A stretch of 18,613 nt of DNA, taken from an uncultured Actinomyces sp. GTDB lineage: Bacteria > Actinomycetota > Actinomycetes > Actinomycetales > Actinomycetaceae. This document shows, piece by piece, positions 1-7,282 of the stretch; positions within the stretch are counted from its first letter, which is position 1; each line of letters begins with the position of its first letter. The position numbers and the translations under genes are program-made. Location of the stretch: positions 1-18,613 of the forward strand of contig USHU01000003.1 of the NCBI GenBank assembly GCA_900554605.1, written 5' to 3'. The notes under the pieces are model-generated. The model searched no databases. It had not been told where the DNA came from and saw nothing but the letters and a program-made list of their open reading frames with translations.

Positions 1-140
1 CGATGACGGCCGACTGCACGCGCCTGCCCTACGACGTCCTGGCTCGAATCTCCACGCGTATCACCAACTCGGTGCCCGAGGTCAACCGCGTGGTTTTGGA
101 TGTCACGTCCAAGCCGCCGGCAACCATTGAGTGGGAGTGA
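1..140 (+). CDS. guaA: GMP synthase (glutamine-hydrolysing), C-terminal end, partial
   Basis: The first 140 bases encode the last 45 residues of GMP synthase, which converts XMP to GMP using glutamine and ATP in cytosolic purine synthesis. The visible tail contains the family's C-terminal dimerisation-domain sequence: [13 protein letters not shown] near the start, then [18 protein letters not shown] and the invariant ending IEWE followed by TGA. The 5' part lies outside the window. The last codons (TTGAGTGGGAGTGA, 127-140) recur almost exactly at 585-598, which marks this gene end as an integration site (see the repeat entries). Identification is very secure because this ending is almost universal in GuaA. 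Confidence 0.96.
   Translation, partial: MTADCTRLPYDVLARISTRITNSVPEVNRVVLDVTSKPPATIEWE
127..140 (+). repeat. guaA-end direct repeat, left copy (putative att site)
   Basis: TTGAGTGGGAGTGA, the last codons and stop of guaA, is matched 458 bp downstream by TTGAGTGGGAGTAA. Twelve consecutive bases are identical and 13 of 14 overall. The 3' end of guaA is an established insertion site for genomic islands in other bacteria. I infer this is one side of an integrated element. Confidence 0.65.
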
Positions 141-212
141 CATAGATATTTGTCTCTAATTGCTTAGTTTATATATGAAGAAAATAGATAATGCTAAATT
201 GTGAATTTGTAG

Positions 213-455
213 TTGATAAAAAGTATGGATGTTATATACAGGAAGCAACGATTAGCACTTACACGATTTTGGGGCGACAATAGATTGTGTCTAAGGGCTA
301 CAGAACCGGGGCAAATAGAAATACCTAAAATGCAATTTGTTGGTGGGCATCCCAATGAATGGTACATATTTATTGATGATCTTACAGATGAAGAAAAAAG
401 TGAAATTACAGATATTTATGGCAACTCTATTAGAGTACAGGAATTAGATATATAA
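213..455 (+). CDS. Orphan hypothetical small protein in AT-rich insert, probably damaged
   Basis: I do not recognise this protein. The frame is open from a TTG at 213, with an ATG at 225, and ends LTDEEKSEITDIYGNSIRV-QELDI. It is acidic at the C-terminus, has no signal peptide or membrane segment, and is rich in A/T codons (TTA, ATA, AGA), unlike the flanking genes. Neither start has a convincing ribosome-binding site. An overlapping open frame from ATG 191 to TAG 283 (beginning MLNCEFVVDKKYGCYIQEA) also looks protein-like, and the two would join by a one-base shift around the TTTTGGGG run at 267-274. The gene may therefore be a frameshifted remnant. Its small size, AT-richness and position at a guaA integration site fit a cargo gene such as a small immunity or antitoxin-like protein, but nothing in the sequence proves that. 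Confidence 0.4.
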   Translation: MIKSMDVIYRKQRLALTRFWGDNRLCLRATEPGQIEIPKMQFVGGHPNEWYIFIDDLTDEEKSEITDIYGNSIRVQELDI

Positions 456-584
456 ATCCCAGCTTTGGAACCTTCTACAGAATGAAAAATTTGAGGTTGC
501 GGAGTAGTTAAAATTGAGGGTAAAAGCATTTGCGTTGATGGAGATATCGGAAAGATTTTAGATGGATTAGGATAAAGGGAATGG
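456..584. other. Decayed non-coding remainder of the guaA insert
   Basis: This AT-rich stretch holds no intact gene. A short open frame (GVVKIEGKSICVDGDIGKIL then DGLG and TAA at about 570-574) reads like the tail of a protein but has no start codon after its upstream TGA. I see it as a degraded fragment of the same foreign insert. Confidence 0.4.
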
Positions 585-598
585 TTGAGTGGGAGTAA
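585..598 (+). repeat. guaA-end direct repeat, right copy (putative att site)
   Basis: TTGAGTGGGAGTAA repeats the guaA terminus at 127-140 with one change. The frame ...V-E-W-E-stop is retained in front of it (ATG GTT GAG TGG GAG TAA, 581-598), as expected if this is the displaced original gene end. It lies just upstream of the hairpin that probably served guaA. Confidence 0.65.
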
Positions 599-631
599 TA
601 CTTTCCGCGTTGGTGCTGTGAATTCAGCTTG

Positions 632-665
632 AGGGACCCCTGAATGAATGCGTTCAGGGGTCCCT
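632..665. terminator. Strong hairpin terminator, probably the original guaA terminator
   Basis: A perfect 13-bp stem is visible: AGGGACCCCTGAA (632-644) pairs with TTCAGGGGTCCCT (653-665) around an 8-nt loop. There is no long T run after it, so it may be bidirectional, also serving the minus-strand methyltransferase operon that ends at 805. Its position 490 bp after guaA makes sense if the insert at 141-598 was placed between guaA and its terminator. Confidence 0.75.
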
Positions 666-804
666 TGCATATTGGCGATTACCCAACGGGGAATAATGTC
701 GTTCTTATGTGCATGCTCTGTTTGTTCAAGGAACTATCTGCATAGATCTGCTCAAGTCCATGCACGCGAAAAACGCATGATGTAAACGGAGCAGGAACGC
801 GCTC

Positions 805-1650
805 TCAGTTTTTGTGTGCGGTGATCGCAAACTGAAGGGGTAGGCGTTCGGGGTGTTCGCGAAGATGCCAGGCTCCGGTGGAATCTTGTTCCATGAGTTC
901 GGGCCACGGGCACCATGCAGCGCGTGGGGTTTCCTCAAGCTCATCGATTACTAGCCCCGCGTTAATGAGAGCTGTGACAATCTGGCCAAGGGAATGATTC
1001 CATTGGTGGTTTGTCGTGTGAGTAATACGCGGCGCACCGGGAGAGTCCACGTAGCTTGAATCGTCATCCCACGTCATCGGAGCGTCCTGCTCGAAGTATG
1101 GCTGCTCGATCTTGAGCCCGTCGGAAATATCCTCCCCGATTGTCATGAACATTGGGTGGTCGTCGCGGATGAAGAAGGTGCCGCCGGGTTTGAGTAGGGA
1201 AGCGACGACTCGCGCCCACTGGGCGATATCGGGCAGCCAACACAGGACACCGATCGAGGTGTACACCAGATCGAAGCTGCCGGACACTGCTTCGCGCGCG
1301 TCGTACACGTTCGCGTGAACGAACTCGATGTCAGCGCCCGCGCGCTGGGCAATGCTGCGCGCGTGAGCAAGCGAGGCCTCGGACAGATCGAGGCCAATGA
1401 CGCGCGAGGCCCCTCGGCGCGCAAACCCGATCGTGTCGGTTCCTACGTGGCACTGCAGGTGGATGACCTCTTTGCCCGTGAGATCGCCAAATTTTTCGAT
1501 ATCTTGGGCCAGTTCGTCCCTAATGGCCGCCGGGTCCTCGAGAAGACGCTGATAGTCGCAGTAGTTGCCAGCCATGTGCAGCTCGGCACGGTCGTCCCAG
1601 TTGCGTTCGTTATCGGAAAACCATTGCGCTCGTCTGCTTGTTTCAGTCAT
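805..1650 (-). CDS. Class I SAM-dependent methyltransferase
   Basis: A 281-residue cytosolic methyltransferase with the Rossmann-type SAM-binding fold. Motif I is HLQCHVGTDT (residues 64-73), a form common in small-molecule methyltransferases, followed by the acidic ribose-binding residue in VIGLDLS (D88). FDLVYTSIGVLCWL (about 125-138) and LLKPGGTFFIRD give the later strands. There is no NPPY or other amino-methyltransferase motif, so it is unlikely to modify DNA; the substrate is unknown. The start ATG lies 4 nt after the stop of the upstream membrane-protein gene, with no clear ribosome-binding site, so translation is probably coupled. It is the last gene of the minus-strand run that begins with mcrB, but a role in restriction is not implied by the sequence. 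Confidence 0.85.
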   Translation of the reverse strand: MTETSRRAQWFSDNERNWDDRAELHMAGNYCDYQRLLEDPAAIRDELAQDIEKFGDLTGKEVIHLQCHVGTDTIGFARRGASRVIGLDLSEASLAHARSIAQRAGADIEFVHANVYDAREAVSGSFDLVYTSIGVLCWLPDIAQWARVVASLLKPGGTFFIRDDHPMFMTIGEDISDGLKIEQPYFEQDAPMTWDDDSSYVDSPGAPRITHTTNHQWNHSLGQIVTALINAGLVIDELEETPRAAWCPWPELMEQDSTGAWHLREHPERLPLQFAITAHKN

Positions 1651-1654
1651 TTCG

Positions 1655-2233
1655 TCATTGTACGTCGGTGGGATGTTGGGGCGGAGTGCCTGCCGAGGCC
1701 TCGGCGCTGGATTTGCGCGCCTTGTCCGCCCTGCGCAGCTGCAGGTACAGGACAGCAGAGGAAATCAGGTCGGTGATGGGGAAGAAGTGCAGCGCAATGT
1801 GGAGTGCTGCGAGGGAACCGGGGAGTAGTCCGCGTTTTGTCGCGCGAATCGAGGCCGTGAAACCGTAGGAGGACGTCGCGAGCATCAGGAGGAACGACAT
1901 TGCAAGTAGGGGAACCACGACGAAAGGTGCTGCAAGAAAAAGCCCGGGAATGACGAACATGATCGTCGCGATGCCCGTGGCGTAGAGGAATATCAGTGTG
2001 TAGAAAGGGATCATGCAGAGCTTGAGGGCCAGATCCCAAAACGCAAGTCTGCGGGGGCTTCTGTAGCCGCGGTCGATGCACGCGCAGAGGATATTCGAGA
2101 TCCCAATGATTAGTAGGAGAACACCCCACGTGGGCCAGTTGGTGCCCCAGCCAAAAAGGTCATAAAAGGGCCCGCCGCTGTAGACCGCAACGATGAAAAG
2201 AAGCGGCAAGGCGGTGCGCACGACTCTGTACAC
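1655..2233 (-). CDS. Polytopic membrane protein of unknown function
   Basis: A 192-residue protein with about five or six hydrophobic segments (roughly residues 7-23, 36-54, 66-95, 96-118 and 138-165) and a polar C-terminal tail of about 25 residues rich in Ala, Lys and Pro. I cannot assign a family or function. The start is GTG at 2233, preceded by AGAAGG at a 6-nt spacing. It lies 45 nt downstream of mcrC and 4 nt upstream of the methyltransferase start, all on the minus strand, so it is probably co-transcribed with them. A membrane effector added to McrBC would be interesting, but this could equally be an unrelated housekeeping gene read from the same message. Confidence 0.75.
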   Translation of the reverse strand: MYRVVRTALPLLFIVAVYSGGPFYDLFGWGTNWPTWGVLLLIIGISNILCACIDRGYRSPRRLAFWDLALKLCMIPFYTLIFLYATGIATIMFVIPGLFLAAPFVVVPLLAMSFLLMLATSSYGFTASIRATKRGLLPGSLAALHIALHFFPITDLISSAVLYLQLRRADKARKSSAEASAGTPPQHPTDVQ

Positions 2234-2278
2234 GGCGAGCCTTCTTTCTGGTGAAAACTTGCACTACTGGCGAGGATA

Positions 2279-3313
2279 TCACCGTGAAAGGTGAGCCTCT
2301 ACAATCCCGTCGAGTTGGGCGCGGATCTCTTCAAAAGGCCTGTTGAGGTCGAGCGTCCTCACAGTTATCGCATTCCCGCTCATCTGATACACACCATCGG
2401 GGTAGACCTCTTCGTCGGTCTTCGCATACAAAAGCATTCCTGACACCCTACGTGCTTCGCTGCTATGCGCGGCCTCCATATTCTTCACATACGTGAAGAT
2501 CTGATAGAGGTTCCCCGAATGCAGGCTTCGCGTGCCAAAACGCTCCTGCGTGGCGTGCGCATAGTACTTCGCGTCAATAATGAGCACCGTGTCCCCACGC
2601 CTCAGAGTCACATCGGAACGCATCGTCGGCAGCATGTCATCGAAACCATCATCAAGCGCCCACGCAATATGCGGCGCGCTCGCCTGAATCTCTGGATGCT
2701 CCTGGCGGTAGTACTCCAAAATAAATTTCTCGTACAAGCGGCACATATTCTGCTCGTCCAGGAACTCGGCGAGCCGAGTCTCTCCGCCTTCATTGGTGTG
2801 CAAAAGCCCCGAGTAAATCAGCCAACAGACGTTGATCAGCATGCGATAGGTCTGATTATTGCGGTCAAAACGCATGCGCCAGTTGGCCGCGCTGAGCTCG
2901 ATATCCGAAACCTCTGCGAAGAAGGGGAGTAGTCTGCGCAGTTCTTTCTTCCGAGGCCTCGAGATCCGTGAGCGCATCAAGGCGGTGCACGTCGCCTTGA
3001 TGATCTGGTTCATTGGCGTGTCGAGCGAAAACTCGTCGTAGCTGCACACCAACTGCCGGCGCAGAATTGAGCGCGTCTTGAGGGACTCCGTAACCTCGAT
3101 TTTTCCGCGCAGAGAAGACAGCGGTTCTGTAACGTCGACATAGGAGCGTCCGAGGCCTCGCTTGAGCTGGGAGCGCACGCCGCGGATAAGGATCTCAGCC
3201 AAGAGCTCCGCAGTGGAGGCAAATGCCTCGGTCGCGATGTCGCGGTACCCCTGCTGGCGTAGTACCTGGAAGGCATACGCAAGCATGTAGTAGGTGTTAC
3301 GAATCGGAATCAT
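2279..3313 (-). CDS. mcrC: McrC nuclease subunit of McrBC-type modification-dependent restriction system
   Basis: A 344-residue McrC homologue. McrC supplies the DNA-cleaving subunit to the McrB GTPase ring, which recognises modified (typically methylated) cytosines in invading DNA. The N-terminus MIPIRNTYYMLAYAFQVL is characteristic of the family. A PD-(D/E)xK-type active site is visible as D234 in MRSDVTLRRGD and IIDAKYY (D247, K249) after a central strand. The region VTEPLSSLRGKIEV near residues 61-74 is also typical. The ATG overlaps the mcrB stop by 4 nt (ATGA), indicating translational coupling. The length is normal, so the gene appears intact. Confidence 0.92.
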   Translation of the reverse strand: MIPIRNTYYMLAYAFQVLRQQGYRDIATEAFASTAELLAEILIRGVRSQLKRGLGRSYVDVTEPLSSLRGKIEVTESLKTRSILRRQLVCSYDEFSLDTPMNQIIKATCTALMRSRISRPRKKELRRLLPFFAEVSDIELSAANWRMRFDRNNQTYRMLINVCWLIYSGLLHTNEGGETRLAEFLDEQNMCRLYEKFILEYYRQEHPEIQASAPHIAWALDDGFDDMLPTMRSDVTLRRGDTVLIIDAKYYAHATQERFGTRSLHSGNLYQIFTYVKNMEAAHSSEARRVSGMLLYAKTDEEVYPDGVYQMSGNAITVRTLDLNRPFEEIRAQLDGIVEAHLSR

Positions 3314-4728
3314 TGGATCGAGCGGCGAAGTGCCTCGGACCAGACACGGACCTTCTCCGGGTCATCGAACCAGTACTCTCCAAGCATGGGGACGAGCTCG
3401 TATTCAATGATCGCTGAAAGACTGGCGTGATCGGCTGTTCCTCCAACGAATCCGCAGAAGTAGCTGTGCCCGATCATGAAGCCTTCACCAAGAGACTCGT
3501 CGCTCGCGATCTCTGTGTTCAGCCTGACCACGCACGAGACCAAATTGTCGAAAGCGGTACTGCCCACGGCCTCGCGATAGCGCGTGAAACCGGTGGATGA
3601 AAAGCCCGGGTTGAGTGTAAAGAATGCAAAGCGGCGACGCAGCGCATAGTCCAATAAAGCAAGCGAGCGATCCGCTGTGTTCATCAAGCCAATCAGGTAC
3701 ACATTGCTAGGCACGCAGAAACGCTCGCGCGAATAGAGCAGCTGGAGTTTGTTCTTCTCACCGCGCTTATCGTTTTCGATAAGCATGAAGAGCTCGCCGA
3801 AAATCTTTGAAAGATTTCCACGGTTGATCTCGTCAATGATGAAGAAATAATCGTGCTCATTGTCGTCAGCTGCCTTCTTGCAGAAGCTGTAGAACGCGCC
3901 TCTGGAAAGCTCGAAACCGTCCGCGCAGGGGCGGTATCCCTCGATGAAGTCTTCGTAGGAGTAGCTTTGGTGGAATTGCACCATCATGACGCGTTCGGCG
4001 TCTTTCACACCCATCATTGAATACGCGAGTCGTTTTGCCGCGAAGGTCTTGCCGACGCCGGGTGCGCCTTGCAAAATGACGTTCTTCTTCGCGCGAAGTA
4101 GACCGGTGAGGGTGTCGTATTGCTGATCGGACATAAAGACTTCCGAGAGGAAATCTTCCCTGTTATATGCGGGGTATTCGATCGCAGGCTGGTCGTCGAT
4201 GAGCTCATCGGTTTCGACCTCGAAAAGAGTCTCGATAGTTGTGACAAGGGTGGTGTCATCCGTGATGTCAGTCAGTGTTTTCATTGGGAGTACGCGATCA
4301 ACTGCCCACTCTCCCTTGTGCGTCCACTCAACGCTGCGGAGGTTGGGGAAGTGCCCCTGGGCTTCGTCGTATTCGTAGTCTCCGGTGACGAGGCCGCGCC
4401 CGAGGATCTTCCCTCGGCCTCCCTTCACGAAAACGACGTCGCCGGGCTTGAGGTCGTTGGCGAACTGCCAGAGCGCGTAGGCGTCGTTGCGAGGGTTGGT
4501 CGTTCCGCTGCTTGAATCGACCAGGGTGAGGCGGATCTCTTCTTTGCTTGCGTACGCGGAAAGGTCGCCAGCTTCTTCCCAGGCAAGTCCCATCACTCCC
4601 TGGCTGTAGAAATCCTCCCACATACTCGCGCCCTTCCCCGGTGCATAGACCCAGTAGTGAGTCGTTTCAACATCAGCGTCACCGAGGGAGTTTTCGATGG
4701 GTGTCATGTTGGAGGTGAATTGACCCAT
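3310..4728 (-). CDS. mcrB: McrB-type AAA+ GTPase with EVE/PUA-like N-terminal recognition domain
   Basis: A 472-residue McrB-family motor. Residues 25-150 (YWVYAPGKGASMWEDFY, GVMGLAWEEAGDLS, LKPGDVVFVKGG) look like an EVE/PUA-like domain, a class that binds modified bases, in place of the E. coli McrB DNA-binding domain. The AAA+ module follows: Walker A GAPGVGKT (221-228), the McrB hallmark QFHQSYSYEDFIEGYRP (251-267), Walker B FFIIDE (295-300) with EINRGNLSKIFGEL, and the GTPase signature MNTADRS (349-355) followed by the arginine cluster LRRRF. Together with McrC it should form a GTP-driven translocating nuclease against modified DNA. The start at 4728 has AAGGAAGG upstream at about 11 nt; an in-frame ATG at 4707 is an alternative. 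First gene of the minus-strand operon. Confidence 0.93.
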   Translation of the reverse strand: MGQFTSNMTPIENSLGDADVETTHYWVYAPGKGASMWEDFYSQGVMGLAWEEAGDLSAYASKEEIRLTLVDSSSGTTNPRNDAYALWQFANDLKPGDVVFVKGGRGKILGRGLVTGDYEYDEAQGHFPNLRSVEWTHKGEWAVDRVLPMKTLTDITDDTTLVTTIETLFEVETDELIDDQPAIEYPAYNREDFLSEVFMSDQQYDTLTGLLRAKKNVILQGAPGVGKTFAAKRLAYSMMGVKDAERVMMVQFHQSYSYEDFIEGYRPCADGFELSRGAFYSFCKKAADDNEHDYFFIIDEINRGNLSKIFGELFMLIENDKRGEKNKLQLLYSRERFCVPSNVYLIGLMNTADRSLALLDYALRRRFAFFTLNPGFSSTGFTRYREAVGSTAFDNLVSCVVRLNTEIASDESLGEGFMIGHSYFCGFVGGTADHASLSAIIEYELVPMLGEYWFDDPEKVRVWSEALRRSIQ

Positions 4729-4958
4729 GTCTATAGCGGCCTTCCTTGAACGCGCTTGTATACCTGGGTCTAATGCTAGTTTGCGTTCGCCCTTTATTGG
4801 TGCAGGCGCTTAGTCTCAGTGCTAATAATCAGCAGTCCTGCGATAACAGAAGTGGAAATCGCACTTGCAAAAGCTTGTCGGCTTGGATGATCCGCTCTTT
4901 GTGGTCGAGAGTACTCACTTGTGGGTTCCGAGCCTGAGGTGTTGGGGACGGGATATGT

Positions 4959-4983
4959 CTATACTGAACACTGTTCATTATAG
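4959..4983. promoter_or_regulatory. 25-bp palindromic operator upstream of the TetR gene
   Basis: CTATACTGAACA (4959-4970), a central C, then TGTTCATTATAG (4972-4983): the arms are complementary at 11 of 12 positions. TATACT (4960-4965), a good -10 hexamer, lies inside the left arm. The site ends 26 nt before the GTG of the TetR-family gene, so autorepression is the natural reading. The size and TGAACA/TGTTCA core fit TetR-type operators. Confidence 0.75.
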
Positions 4984-5009
4984 AGTAGAACCGGAGAAAG
5001 GGGATTTCC

Positions 5010-5633
5010 GTGCCCAAGCAGATCATCGACAAAGACAAGCTTATCGACCAGGCGTATACGATTGCCACGCACGAAGGAATCTCCGCACTCTCCGTGCGAA
5101 AACTGGCCGCGGCATGCGGAATCGCCGTCGGCTCGGTCTACATGTACTTCCCAACAAAAGCTGACCTGACGGCCGCAGTATTCACTCGATTCTTCGGCCA
5201 GGCGCTGTTCGAGGACTGCTGTCGAGTCGATGGGGACGAGAGTTTCGTCGACTACGTGCGGAAATTGCGCGGCGCTTTGGGCGCGGCTTTGGCTCAGATG
5301 GACGTTGATTGGTTCGCTGAGATGCGCCGTCTTCCCCGCAGTGAGCACGAGGCCTTGGAGGCTGCGCGCGGCCCAATGCTTACCCACATGGAGCAAGGGC
5401 TCCAGTATGTGTTGGAAGGGGACCCGGCGGTTGTGTGCTCACGGTTGGTGGGTGCACTGAGCCCTGAGAAGCTCTGTCCTTTTGTCCTGGGAGCTATCTT
5501 TACCTCGCTCATGGAGGGCTCTGATTGCGAAACGCTCTTTGCGCTTCTTGACGCCAGCTTGTACGAGGCCGTGGCTGAGCGTGTTGCTTCTGGAAGCGCC
5601 GCTGCGGCCCCTATTGAAAAGAAAGATTGCTGA
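5010..5633 (+). CDS. TetR-family transcriptional regulator
   Basis: A 207-residue one-component repressor. The N-terminal helix-turn-helix is clear: LIDQAYTIATHEGISALSVR, KLAAACGIAVGSVYMYFPTK and ADLTAAVF (about residues 11-58), matching the TetR DNA-binding signature; the remaining alpha-helical part should be a ligand-binding and dimerisation domain. The start is GTG at 5010 after GGAGAAAGGGG. A 25-bp palindrome just upstream is the likely operator. The stop overlaps the ATG of the next membrane-protein gene (TGATG, 5631-5635), so the two are translationally coupled and the membrane protein is probably its regulated target. The ligand is unknown. Confidence 0.93.
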   Translation: MPKQIIDKDKLIDQAYTIATHEGISALSVRKLAAACGIAVGSVYMYFPTKADLTAAVFTRFFGQALFEDCCRVDGDESFVDYVRKLRGALGAALAQMDVDWFAEMRRLPRSEHEALEAARGPMLTHMEQGLQYVLEGDPAVVCSRLVGALSPEKLCPFVLGAIFTSLMEGSDCETLFALLDASLYEAVAERVASGSAAAAPIEKKDC

Positions 5634-6097
5634 TGGCACTGCTCAAGATGAAGAAAGAAAACCTGATTACTGTGGCCGGAGTGGTTTGGCTGTTAGCGGG
5701 TATGAACGTCGCTCTGATCGGTGTACGTTCGGCTGTTGAAATGAGCGGTGTAGCTGTTGGCGTTGTCGTTGCTCTTGTTGTCGGTGCTGGCGCGGTGTTT
5801 TTCGCCTTCCATGCCATCTTCGGCACAATTGTCCTGAAGAACGCGCAGAGGATCCGAGGCCTAGACGGTGAACGCCTGAGCTTCCTGCGCTTCTTAGACC
5901 TCAAGGGCTACCTGATCATGGCCTTCATGATGTCCTTTGGCTTCGGGCTGCGCTTAAGTGGACTCATCCCCACATGGTTCTTCGCATTCTTCTACACGGG
6001 CCTAGGTTGTGCTCTGACGCTGGCGGGGGCCAGCTTCCTGCTGCACCGAGCGTTTGGTGAGGGGTGGGCTTTCCATGCCCGGAGGGTGGGGGAGTAG
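5633..6097 (+). CDS. Four-helix membrane protein coupled to the TetR regulator
   Basis: A 154-residue integral membrane protein with hydrophobic segments at about residues 13-31, 38-62, 91-111 and 116-140. The sequence between the second and third segments (GTIVLKNAQRIRGLDGERLS) is polar and probably cytosolic; the third segment contains YLIMAFMMSFGFGLRLSGLIP. It is too small for a classical drug efflux pump (MFS or ABC) and lacks the conserved Glu of small multidrug resistance proteins at the usual position, so I assign no transport function. Translation starts at ATG 5633, overlapping the tetR stop. An upstream in-frame TTG at 5627 lies inside the tetR gene and is less likely. The operon ends at the hairpin at 6136-6170. 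Confidence 0.8.
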   Translation: MALLKMKKENLITVAGVVWLLAGMNVALIGVRSAVEMSGVAVGVVVALVVGAGAVFFAFHAIFGTIVLKNAQRIRGLDGERLSFLRFLDLKGYLIMAFMMSFGFGLRLSGLIPTWFFAFFYTGLGCALTLAGASFLLHRAFGEGWAFHARRVGE

Positions 6098-6135
6098 GTA
6101 TCGCATCTTCATGTGCTGAGTTGCGTTTAAACTGC

Positions 6136-6170
6136 CCGGCCTCATCCTGCGAGTTGTAAGGCGAGGCCGG
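6136..6170 (+). terminator. Rho-independent terminator of the tetR operon
   Basis: CCGGCCTC (6136-6143) pairs perfectly with GAGGCCGG (6163-6170) around a 19-nt loop and is followed directly by ATTTTTG. It lies 38 nt after the membrane-protein stop. Confidence 0.8.
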
Positions 6171-6251
6171 ATTTTTGTTGGTCGGGAAAAGAGTAAACTG
6201 ACGTTATCCTGAAAATATCGAGAAAATCTTATGCATCGAAGGTGAACGCAT

Positions 6252-7193
6252 ATGAGTCATGGACGCACACGTAGGCCCGAAGGTGGAGCGAATCTTTATT
6301 CCCTACCAACCTCGTTTGTCGCGGTTGACACGGAAACTACAGGCCTTGATTTTGACCTCTGCAACATCATAGAAATTGGCGCTGTCAAAGTCGACAACGG
6401 CGAAATTGTCGACAGTTTCAAAACTCTTATTAAGGTCGATGAGAAGCTGCCTCCATTCATCGTGCATTTAACTGGTATTACCGATGAGATGTTGGTGGAT
6501 GCTCCGTCGCTTAATGAAGTGATGGATGACTTTGATTCCTTCGTAGGTGACTCAATTCTCTTGGCACACAATGCATCTTTTGATATGAATTTTCTCTACA
6601 CGGCCTACGAACGCGCTTTGGGCAAACCCCTCAGGAACGACTACGTTGATACGCTGCGGGTAGCTCGCCGAGCGCTTCCGCAGCTCCAGCATCGAACCCT
6701 TCCTGACTTGTCTGAGGTCTTTGAGGTAATCAATGAAGGTGAACACCGAGCCTACGGTGATGCACTAGCAACCGTGCAGTGCTATTTGCGTATGCGTGAC
6801 ATCGTGATTGAGAGCTTTGGGGATGAAGCGACTTATGCGAGTTCTTTCGCGCGGGGGACAACCTCTGGATCTCATCTAAAGGCGAAAGATATTGTTGCAA
6901 CTGCGGATGATATTGATGAAGGCAATCCACTCTTTGGCATGCGATGTGTTTTCACTGGGGCGATGACTTCAATGGTTCGCGCTGACGCAATACTTGCACT
7001 CAAAAACGTGGGCGGGGAACCCCAAGATACTGTCCGCAAAGACACTGATTATCTGGTTGTGGGTAACGATGGATACAGCAGTGCGATTCAGAGTGCGCCA
7101 GGAAAAATCAAGAAAGCCCAAGCAAACCAACTCAAAGGCCTACCGATTCGGATCATTTCGGAAGATACATTCCTGGCGATGTTGGAAGGATAG
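6252..7193 (+). CDS. DEDDh 3'-5' exonuclease (DNA pol III epsilon-like) with C-terminal BRCT domain
   Basis: A 313-residue two-domain protein. The N-terminal half is an RNase T/DnaQ-like exonuclease with all acidic and general-base residues visible: D26 and E28 in VAVDTETTG, D111 in HNASFDMNFL, and H165 and D170 in EHRAYGDA. The C-terminal part (about 225-312: LFGMRCVFTGAM, VGGEPQDTVRKDTDYLVVG, IRIISEDTFLAML) is a BRCT domain of the NAD-ligase type, which usually binds DNA ends or phosphopeptides. It should trim 3' ends of DNA or RNA, in repair or as a defence accessory. The ATG at 6252 has GAAGGTGA upstream at suitable spacing. Convergent with the AbiH gene; GC content is lower than in the tetR operon. 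Confidence 0.9.
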   Translation: MSHGRTRRPEGGANLYSLPTSFVAVDTETTGLDFDLCNIIEIGAVKVDNGEIVDSFKTLIKVDEKLPPFIVHLTGITDEMLVDAPSLNEVMDDFDSFVGDSILLAHNASFDMNFLYTAYERALGKPLRNDYVDTLRVARRALPQLQHRTLPDLSEVFEVINEGEHRAYGDALATVQCYLRMRDIVIESFGDEATYASSFARGTTSGSHLKAKDIVATADDIDEGNPLFGMRCVFTGAMTSMVRADAILALKNVGGEPQDTVRKDTDYLVVGNDGYSSAIQSAPGKIKKAQANQLKGLPIRIISEDTFLAMLEG

Positions 7194-7282
7194 AAGGCTT
7201 TACTTATTCTCTTAGGCGGAGGTAAGCACAGTGGCGAATTCTATGGAATTGCCCCAAGTGTTTAACTCGGCTCGATATCACC

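Noticed and set aside
2465..2932. 155-codon plus-strand frame opposite mcrC
   Set aside because: It is antisense to well-conserved McrC sequence and has no recognisable motifs or ribosome site; a shadow frame.
4120..4515. 131-codon plus-strand frame opposite mcrB
   Set aside because: Antisense to the McrB N-terminal half and linker; composition is explained by codon structure of the real gene.
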